Shown here: in pieces, positions 8,005 to 13,806 of the stretch
Numbering within the stretch: position 1 is the stretch's first letter
How the letters are laid out: each line of letters begins with the position of its first letter
Source: Opitutia bacterium
GTDB lineage: Bacteria > Verrucomicrobiota > Verrucomicrobiia > Opitutales > Opitutaceae
Direction: 5' to 3'
DNA length: 39,203 nucleotides
NCBI GenBank assembly: GCA_947472765.1
Contig: CANJCM010000042.1
Location: 1-39,203, forward strand
Translations under genes and position numbers: made by a program
Notes under the pieces: generated by a model
What the model was told of the DNA's origin: nothing
The model's database searches: none
Seen by the model: only the letters and a program-made list of their open reading frames with translations

Positions 8005-8029
8005 TGGAGGGACGGTGCCCCCACCGTCC
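8005..8029 (+). repeat. TGGAGGG-type palindrome, copy 4
   Basis: TGGAGGG head, stem GGACGGTG/CACCGTCC, loop CCCC. Compared with 3446-3470, one stem pair changed on both sides. Confidence 0.75.
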
Positions 8030-8064
8030 ACGGCTGCATTTCGTCGAGCGAAATGTTCACCAGT

Positions 8065-8137
8065 GTAGGGCTGCCGCTCGTCGGCAGGCCTCTGTCCTTC
8101 ATTCGAGAAACGGCCCGGCGGCGAGCGCCGGCCCTAC
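8065..8137. repeat. Pair of GTAG/CTCGT-type palindromes
   Basis: Plus-strand copy (8065-8087): GTAG head, stem CTGCCG/CGGCAG, loop CTCGT. Minus-strand copy (8115-8137): GTAG head, stem CCGGCG/CGCCGG, loop CTCGC. Here the GTAG heads face outward, the opposite of the pairs at 3515-3580 and 3714-3786. Confidence 0.78.
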
Positions 8138-8226
8138 ATTCAACTGCATCGTTCCGACGTAAGCCGTCGAGTGCCCGGAACGGACCCACGCTTGCGACTC
8201 GCCAGGCGTCGCACTCCACTCGACCC

Positions 8227-8631
8227 GTGGCGAAACCCATTCCTGTCGTCTGTGCCGTGATCGAGAACGGACTCGGGCAAGTGCTCGTCGCCCAGCGGCC
8301 GGCGCACAAGCACCTCGGGTTGAAATGGGAATTCGCCGGCGGAAAGGTTGAAACCGGTGAAGAACCTGCCGCCGCATTGATCCGCGAAATCCACGAGGAA
8401 CTCGGCTGCACGATTGCGATCGTCCGGGCGTTGCCAGTCTTCACGCACGACTACGGCACCGTGACGATTGAGATGTTTCCGTTCGTCTGCCGGCTCGCAC
8501 CGGGCAGCCCCCCACCGCACCCGCACGAGCACGTGGCCGTCCGCTGGCTCGCTCCCGGCGAACTCGCCACGCTCGATTTGGCCGCGGCCGACCTGCCCGT
8601 CGTCGCGGATTACACCGCAAAACGCGGGTAA
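8227..8631 (+). CDS. MutT-like Nudix hydrolase
   Basis: 134 residues from the GTG at 8227, giving the usual N-terminus 'VAKPIPVVCAVIENG' of MutT-type proteins. The frame is open further upstream, but only through palindromes. The Nudix box is complete: second Gly of 'GGKVETGEE', Glu six residues on, then 'REIHEELGC', matching Gx5Ex7REUxEExGU. MutT-like enzymes hydrolyse oxidised nucleoside triphosphates such as 8-oxo-dGTP in the cytosol, although other nucleotide pyrophosphates are possible. Length is normal. The gene ends 23 bp before a large palindrome. Confidence 0.92.
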   Translation: MAKPIPVVCAVIENGLGQVLVAQRPAHKHLGLKWEFAGGKVETGEEPAAALIREIHEELGCTIAIVRALPVFTHDYGTVTIEMFPFVCRLAPGSPPPHPHEHVAVRWLAPGELATLDLAAADLPVVADYTAKRG

Positions 8632-8653
8632 GCCACAGCGCGGGGGGAGTTGG

Positions 8654-8832
8654 CCGCAAAGAGGCATAGCGCGGCGGAGCCGCAACCAAAGGATACCGCC
8701 CCGGATTAAACAGGAAGGCCGGGGAGAGCGGGGAGAGGTCGAAACCATTGCTTCCCGAACTCCCCGATCTTCCTGTTTAATCCGGCTTGGTCCTCTTTGG
8801 TTGCGGCTCCGCCGCGCTATGCCTTTTTGCGG
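8654..8832. repeat. Large imperfect palindrome, about 179 bp
   Basis: The left arm (8654-8727) and right arm (8761-8832) are reverse complements with few mismatches. Outer blocks CCGCAAAGAGGCATAGCG / CGCTATGCCTTTTTGCGG, middle blocks GGCGGAGCCGCAACCAAAG, and inner blocks CCGGATTAAACAGGAAG all pair. The spacer is about 33 bp. It sits between the Nudix gene and the dehydratase gene. Confidence 0.88.
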
Positions 8833-8926
8833 ACATCCCCCGGTTTGTTCTTCGCGGTCCTTCACCCCTTTGCGGCCAACCCGGACCAGCGCTCGACAGA
8901 GCCGTTGGCCTTGGTTCAATCGCCGA

Positions 8927-11638
8927 ATGTCCACCGCCCTCCCCTTTGCTTCCGTGGCCCGCCTGCCTGCCCCCGGAGACAACGTCGCCATCGCGATCCG
9001 CCGCCTCGAAGTCGGCACCGCCATCGCCCTGCCCAATGGCGAAACCCGCACTCTGGCGCACACGGTCCTCGAAGGCCACCGCTTCGCCATCCGCCCGATC
9101 GCGGTCGGCGAATTCCTCCTCTCATGGGCACTGCCGTTCGGCACCGCGACCCGCGCGATCCAGCCGGGCGACTACGTCTCGAACCAATCCATGCTCGACG
9201 CCATGGCCGTGCGCCGGCTCGACCAGGTGTCGCTCCCCAAGGAGCCGAACTTCGCCGACCATCTCGAGGCGCTGCACCTCGAGGAAAAGAATTTCCGCGC
9301 CGGCCCCGCCGTCGACCGCGTCGCCACTCCGCGCACCTTCCAAGGTTATCGCCGCCCCGGTCGCCGCGGCGTCGGCACGCGCAACCACATCGTGATCCTC
9401 GGCACCAACTCCGAGACCGCCAGTTTCGCGCGCCAGCTCGCGGCCCGGCTGCAGGCGCTGGCGAAAGTTCATCCCGGTCTCGATGGCATCGTCGCCATCG
9501 CCCACACCGAGGGCAGCGGCCCCGGCGAACCCAATAACACCACCGAGATCCTGCGCGCGCTCGCCGGGTTCATGGTGCATTCGAACGTCGGCGCCGTGCT
9601 CGCCGTCGACTACGGCACCGAGCCGATCAATAACGCCCGCCTCTCCGCTTATCTGCGTGACCAGGGCTATCCGATCGCGGACGTGCCGCATCAGTTCCTG
9701 TCGCTCCAGTCCGGCATGGCCGCCGGTCTCGCCGAGGGTGAAAAGATCATCCGCGGCTGGCTGCCGACCGTCTCCGCCTTCCCGCGCACCGCGGAGCCGA
9801 TCAGCGGCCTGCGCATCGCCCTGCAATGCGGCGGCTCCGACGCGTTCTCCGGCATCTCCGGCAATCCGCTCGCCGGCGCGATGGCCCACGAGGTGATTCG
9901 CAACGGCGGCATCGCGGTGCTCACCGAGACCGACGAGTCCGTTGGCGCCGAAGCCTATCTGCTCAAGAACGCCCGCGACTACGCGACCGCGCAGAAATTC
10001 CTCGAGAAGATCGAGTTCTTCAAGGAGCGGCTCAGCTGGCACGGCGTCACCGCCGAGAGCAATCCGTCCGGCGGCAACAAGATGCGCGGACTCTACAACA
10101 TCTCGCTCAAGTCGATCGGCGCCGTGCACAAGAAGGATCCGCGCACCCGCCTCGAGCACGTCATCGATTACGCCGAGCCGCTGAACGAGCCCGGGTTCTA
10201 TTTCATGAACGGCCCCGGCAACGATCTCGAGGGCATCGCCGGCCAGATGGGCGCGGGCTGCAACCTGATCCTTTTTGTCACGGGCAACGGCTCGATCACC
10301 AACTTCCCGTTCACGCCCACGCTGAAGATCACCACGACCACGCGGCGGCACCAGCACTTGATCCACGAGATGGACATCAATGCCGGCCGCTACCTCGACG
10401 GTGAGTCGATGGAGTCGTTGACCGCCGAATATCTCGACCTGCTCATCGCCACCGCCTCGGGCCAGCGCACCAAGGGCGAACGCGCCGGCCACTCGCAGGT
10501 CTCGCTCTGGCGCAACTGGCGTCAGACCGATCGCAGCCATCTCGATGAACTCCGCGCGCGCAAATTGCCCAACGGCACTCCGCTGACGTTGAACGCGGCA
10601 CCCGCTCCGGCCGCCGCGCCACTCCAGCTCGCGAAGGGTGTCGACGGACGTTTCGCCACCGAGCGAGTCGGACTCGTGTTGCCCACGAGTCTCTGCGCAG
10701 CGCAGATCTCCCGCCTTGCCGCCGACCGGCTCAATGCGAAGCAACTCGGCCGCGCCCAGGGCATCACACGCTTCGTCGCGCTCACGCACACCGAGGGCTG
10801 CGGCTTCGGCGGCGAGTCGATGTACCACCTGCTGAACCGCACGTATCAGGGTTACATCACGCACCCCAACGTCGCTGCGGCCCTGCTGCTCGAGCACGGC
10901 TGCGAGAAGATCCCGAACGACGTCATGCGCCACCACCTCGAGTCCAACGGTGTGCCGTTGTCCCGCTTCGGCTGGGCGAGCGTGCAACTCGACGGCGGCA
11001 TCGAGAAGGCGCTCGGCAACATCGAGGCCTGGTTCGCCACGCGATTTGCGGAACTCCCGCCCGCGACGACGAGCCTCACCGATCTCGGCGCGCTCAATCT
11101 CGCCCTGCTCACGGCCGCGCCCGTCAGCGTCCCGACCGCCACCGCCCTCGCTCGCCTTGCCCGCTCCGTCGTCGCCGCCGGCGGCACGATCCTCATTCCG
11201 GAAAGCGATCCGTTGCTCGCGAACGCGTCGTTCCGCACGTCACTGTTCGGCACCACGGCACCGCATGCGACGCTCGCGTATGGTCAGGTCGCCACGCAGC
11301 GCGGCTTCCATGTCGTCGCGACGGAAAGCGATCACTGGGTGGAGAATCTCACCGGCCTCGGTGGCAGCGGCGCGCAGGTCGCGCTCACGTTGGTCGGGCG
11401 CCATGCGCAACAGGGCCACCCGCTCGTGCCCGTCATTCAGGTCGGCGAAAACTCCCAGCGCGGAACCCTGCCCGCGGATGACATCGACGCGTTCCTCACG
11501 GGAGACGCCGCAGCGGATGAAGCCGCGTTGGTTCGCCTCGTGAGCCAGGTCGCGCAACGCGAGTACACGCCCGTCGCGATGGTGCAGGGCGCGGTGGACT
11601 TCCAGTTCACCCGCGGCCTGCTCGGCGTGACGACGTAG
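8927..11638 (+). CDS. UxaA-family altronate/galactarate dehydratase with tandem second UxaA module
   Basis: 903 residues from the ATG at 8927; the frame is open upstream only through the palindrome. Residues about 15-90 are an SAF-type domain. Residues about 120-510 are a UxaA body: 'RGVGTRNHIVILGTNS', 'CGGSDAFSGISGNPLAGAM', 'NPSGGNKMRGL', 'HEMDINAG' and 'LIATASGQRTKGE', as in altronate and galactarate dehydratases. Residues about 555-900 repeat the UxaA plan ('VALTHTEGCG' at about 618, 'LLEHGCEKIP', 'GGTILIPESD'). Typical enzymes have about 500 residues, so this one is nearly twice as long. The first module reads HTEGSG (His193) and 'DYGTEP' where the second has HTEGCG (His621) and 'EHGCEK'. 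Members dehydrate sugar acids (altronate, galactarate) in the cytosol; the exact substrate is unsettled. Confidence 0.88.
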   Translation: MSTALPFASVARLPAPGDNVAIAIRRLEVGTAIALPNGETRTLAHTVLEGHRFAIRPIAVGEFLLSWALPFGTATRAIQPGDYVSNQSMLDAMAVRRLDQVSLPKEPNFADHLEALHLEEKNFRAGPAVDRVATPRTFQGYRRPGRRGVGTRNHIVILGTNSETASFARQLAARLQALAKVHPGLDGIVAIAHTEGSGPGEPNNTTEILRALAGFMVHSNVGAVLAVDYGTEPINNARLSAYLRDQGYPIADVPHQFLSLQSGMAAGLAEGEKIIRGWLPTVSAFPRTAEPISGLRIALQCGGSDAFSGISGNPLAGAMAHEVIRNGGIAVLTETDESVGAEAYLLKNARDYATAQKFLEKIEFFKERLSWHGVTAESNPSGGNKMRGLYNISLKSIGAVHKKDPRTRLEHVIDYAEPLNEPGFYFMNGPGNDLEGIAGQMGAGCNLILFVTGNGSITNFPFTPTLKITTTTRRHQHLIHEMDINAGRYLDGESMESLTAEYLDLLIATASGQRTKGERAGHSQVSLWRNWRQTDRSHLDELRARKLPNGTPLTLNAAPAPAAAPLQLAKGVDGRFATERVGLVLPTSLCAAQISRLAADRLNAKQLGRAQGITRFVALTHTEGCGFGGESMYHLLNRTYQGYITHPNVAAALLLEHGCEKIPNDVMRHHLESNGVPLSRFGWASVQLDGGIEKALGNIEAWFATRFAELPPATTSLTDLGALNLALLTAAPVSVPTATALARLARSVVAAGGTILIPESDPLLANASFRTSLFGTTAPHATLAYGQVATQRGFHVVATESDHWVENLTGLGGSGAQVALTLVGRHAQQGHPLVPVIQVGENSQRGTLPADDIDAFLTGDAAADEAALVRLVSQVAQREYTPVAMVQGAVDFQFTRGLLGVTT

Positions 11639-11662
11639 TGCGGTAGCAATCCGTCGGATTTA

Positions 11663-11827
11663 ACCACGAAGACACGAAGGCACGAAGTGTCCGAGCCGCG
11701 CGCCGGCACGCCTTTCGTAGGGGCGCGCCTCGTGCGCGCCCTCTCAGTCACCAGTCCCCTTTTTAGCCACCGAGGCACCAAGACACCGAGGGAACTCATC
11801 CGCTTCGTGCCTTCGCGTCTTCGTGGT
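11663..11827. repeat. Inverted-repeat element with CACGAAG arms enclosing a GTAG palindrome
   Basis: The left arm (11663-11687) is three CACGAAG-type units. The right arm (11803-11827) is its near-perfect reverse complement. Inside lie a GTAG/CTCGT palindrome (11717-11741) and another run of CACCGAGG/CACCAAG/CACCGAGG units (11768-11793). Confidence 0.82.
11717..11741 (+). repeat. GTAG/CTCGT extragenic palindrome, copy 9
   Basis: GTAG head, stem GGGCGCGC/GCGCGCCC, loop CTCGT; the same stem as 3515-3539. It is inserted within the larger 11663-11827 inverted repeat. Confidence 0.8.
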
Positions 11828-11861
11828 TCCACCGGTTTGGCCCGGTGAGGCCCTGCCGCGC

Positions 11862-12269
11862 TTACTTCCCCACCGCTTCAGCGGCCGCGGCGGCAGCTGC
11901 ATCGGCCTTGGCCGCGCCGGCCGGAGGCGGACCGTCATGCCAGTGATTGTGGCCCGGATCCCAGTGACGGTTGTTCGCCGCGTCGAATTCCCAGGCCTTC
12001 GGTATCCGACCTCCGGGCAGCAACGAGGTCACTTCTCCGGGCCGAGCGGCGGGCCGCCGGTTGACGGAAACGAGCGCCAAGATTGTCACGCCCACCAGCG
12101 CCGCGAGTCCGAGCGCGATCAGCCAGACATCGCGGCGGCTCTTCGTCACCGGCGGAACTGAAGTCGCGGCAACGGTCGCGGTTGCTCCGCAACAGTGCTT
12201 GTACTTCTTTCCGCTGCCACAGGAGCACGGAGCGTTGCGCAGAAGGGGTTTGGAAGCGGGGGCCGTCAT
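11862..12269 (-). CDS. SEC-C motif membrane protein, 135 aa
   Basis: The N-terminus (residues 13-27, 'APCSCGSGKKYKHCC') is a SEC-C zinc-binding motif with Cys15, Cys17, Cys26 and Cys27, as at the C-terminus of SecA and in many small proteins. One membrane segment follows at about 47-68 ('DVWLIALGLAALVGVTILAL'). The remainder is a low-complexity tail with 'HWDPGHNHWHDG' and an Ala-rich end. 'WxPxHxHWHD' is a motif often seen in small PVC-group proteins and could bind metal. Function unknown; the SEC-C end is probably cytosolic and the His/Trp tail on the other side of the membrane. It lies 68 bp downstream of the phosphorelay operon on the same strand and may be co-transcribed. Confidence 0.85.
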   Translation of the reverse strand: MTAPASKPLLRNAPCSCGSGKKYKHCCGATATVAATSVPPVTKSRRDVWLIALGLAALVGVTILALVSVNRRPAARPGEVTSLLPGGRIPKAWEFDAANNRHWDPGHNHWHDGPPPAGAAKADAAAAAAAEAVGK

Positions 12270-12337
12270 CAGCGCGAGAACAATGGATTTGGGAGCAGAA
12301 TCCAGACGGAAAGCCCGGCCAGCCCCCCCGGACCGGG

Positions 12338-13420
12338 TCAGGCTTTCGCCGCCGGCAATTCGAGCACCGCACGGAGCCCGTTCCCGCCGGGCCCATCCTC
12401 CAGCGTGAAACGGCCACCGGCCAGTTTCGCCACGGAGCGGACGATGGCGAGGCCGAGGCCGAGCCCCCGCCGTTCGTGGTGAACGCGGTCGAACTGGGTG
12501 AAGGGCGCTTCGTTCGCGCGCTCCTCCGCCGTCATACCGGGGCCTCGATCGAGAACCTCGATGCGATACACCGAGTCGTGGAGGGCGCCGGTGACGACCA
12601 CCGCCTGGTCGGGCCGCGAAAAGAACAAGGCGTTGCTGACCAGTTCCGTCACGGCGTCGGCGAGAAACACCGCGACCACCGGGACTTCGCCGGGAGCGCA
12701 GCTCACCTCGACCCCGGTCTCGCGCTTCGCGTCGGTGGTGGCGCGCCGGACTCCGTCGCGCACCGCCGTTTCGGCCGAGCAGCGTGGAGCAGCAGCCCGC
12801 GGCTCGCCCTGCTTGATTCGCTCCAGTTCGAAATACCGGATCAACTTTCGCGAGAGGGTCTCCTGCAGCTCCGCGCCGGTGCGGATTAAACCGATCACTT
12901 CCTTCAGTTCATCACGGCTGATGGTTTCCGCCTCCAACTCGAGGAGTTGAAGGCCGCCCAGCATGCCGTTCAGCGGCGTGAGCAGCCCGTGCGACCAGTT
13001 GGCGCCAACCTGCCGGCTATGCTGCTCCATCATGGCTTCCACGCGCTCCTGCACGGTGCGCTGCCTCTGGGTGCGCGCCCCGATGACGTCGAGGAGCTCC
13101 TTTTCTGAAAAGGGCTTTGTGATGTAGTCATCCGCTCCCAACGCCATGCCCCGGCGCTGGTCGGCGCGATCGGCCTTCGCGGTGAGGAAGACGAAGGGGA
13201 CGAGCCGCCCGGCCTCGGTCCGCCGGATGGCCTCGATGGTGCCGAAGCCATCGAGGCCCGGCATGGAGACGTCGCAGAAGATGAAGTCGGGCCGCGTTAC
13301 CGCGAGCCGCACGCCTTCGGTTCCCGTGGCCGCCGCCACCACTTCGTGGCCATTCAGCTCCAACATGTCCTGGAGGGTCTGCCGGAGGGCATCCTCGTCT
13401 TCGATGATGAGAATTTTCAT
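12338..13420 (-). CDS. REC-histidine kinase, last gene of phosphorelay operon 1
   Basis: 360 residues. REC domain 1-120 with acidic pocket 'IIEDED', phospho-acceptor Asp50 and conserved Lys102 ('ITKPF'). A short dimerisation/H-box region follows with His144 in 'WSHGLLTPLNGMLGGLQLL', then a HATPase domain from about 245 ('ELVSNALFF' N-box, 'DRGPGM' G1, 'GLGLGLAIVRSVAKLAGG' G2). The residue after the H-box His is Gly, whereas the paralogue at 29823-30905 has the usual Glu. The protein is soluble and probably exchanges phosphate with the other kinases of the operon. Its start overlaps the stop of the preceding gene in ATGA. Confidence 0.92.
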   Translation of the reverse strand: MKILIIEDEDALRQTLQDMLELNGHEVVAAATGTEGVRLAVTRPDFIFCDVSMPGLDGFGTIEAIRRTEAGRLVPFVFLTAKADRADQRRGMALGADDYITKPFSEKELLDVIGARTQRQRTVQERVEAMMEQHSRQVGANWSHGLLTPLNGMLGGLQLLELEAETISRDELKEVIGLIRTGAELQETLSRKLIRYFELERIKQGEPRAAAPRCSAETAVRDGVRRATTDAKRETGVEVSCAPGEVPVVAVFLADAVTELVSNALFFSRPDQAVVVTGALHDSVYRIEVLDRGPGMTAEERANEAPFTQFDRVHHERRGLGLGLAIVRSVAKLAGGRFTLEDGPGGNGLRAVLELPAAKA

Positions 13421-13806
13421 GGGATCACCTGCCGCGGTAATTCGAACCAGAAGCGGGATCCTTGGCCGGGCTGGCTTTCGACCCCCACCTGCCCGCCGAG
13501 CTTTTCGACGATGCGGCGGGCAGCGGTGCGATCGACCTTGGCGGTGACCACGATGACCGGAATGGTTCGCAGCTCCTCTTCCGCACGGATCTGGCGCAGG
13601 AGTTCGAAGCCGTCGATTCGCGGCATCTCGAGATCCGTCACGATGACGGCCGGCCGGTGGCGCCGGGCCAGCGTGAGTCCGTCATGACCATCAGCCGCCT
13701 GCAGGCCTTCGAAGCCATTCAGCTCGAGCATGTCGGCCACGGTCTGGCGGACCGCTTCGTCATCGTCGACCACGAGCACGGCACAGCGGGAAGGCGGATT
13801 ATTCAT
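13417..13806 (-). CDS. Internally deleted REC-kinase, 129 aa remnant
   Basis: Residues 1-93 form the first four-fifths of a receiver domain ('LVVDDDEAVRQTVADMLELNGF', Asp58, 'VVTAK'). The sequence then jumps at 'VDRTAARR' straight into the last 31 residues of a HATPase domain ('IVEKLGGQVGVESQPGQG' ... 'FWFELP'). The paralogue at 30902-31978 (358 aa) has the same beginning and end with about 230 residues between them, so roughly 690 bases were lost in frame. The last receiver strand with its Lys, the H-box and nearly all of the ATPase are missing. Kinase activity is excluded and receiver function doubtful. ATGA overlaps at both ends keep the operon coupled. Confidence 0.9.
   Translation of the reverse strand: MNNPPSRCAVLVVDDDEAVRQTVADMLELNGFEGLQAADGHDGLTLARRHRPAVIVTDLEMPRIDGFELLRQIRAEEELRTIPVIVVTAKVDRTAARRIVEKLGGQVGVESQPGQGSRFWFELPRQVIP

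Larger units (their letters stand above)
7627..8226. other. Intergenic region rich in palindromes
   Basis: No gene seen in 600 bp. At least six strong hairpins of several families lie between 7777 and 8137 and are listed separately. The region also has a short copy of the 'ACAGGAAGGCCGGGGAG' sequence (7699-7715) found again in the large palindrome at 8654-8832. Confidence 0.7.

Noticed and set aside
8468-8926. Upstream extension of the dehydratase frame to 8468
   Set aside because: It overlaps the Nudix gene out of frame and crosses the 179-bp palindrome; the SAF domain begins right after the ATG at 8927.
9122-10987. 621-residue open frame antisense to the dehydratase
   Set aside because: Shadow frame of a GC-rich gene; no motif, and the sense strand has a recognisable UxaA protein.
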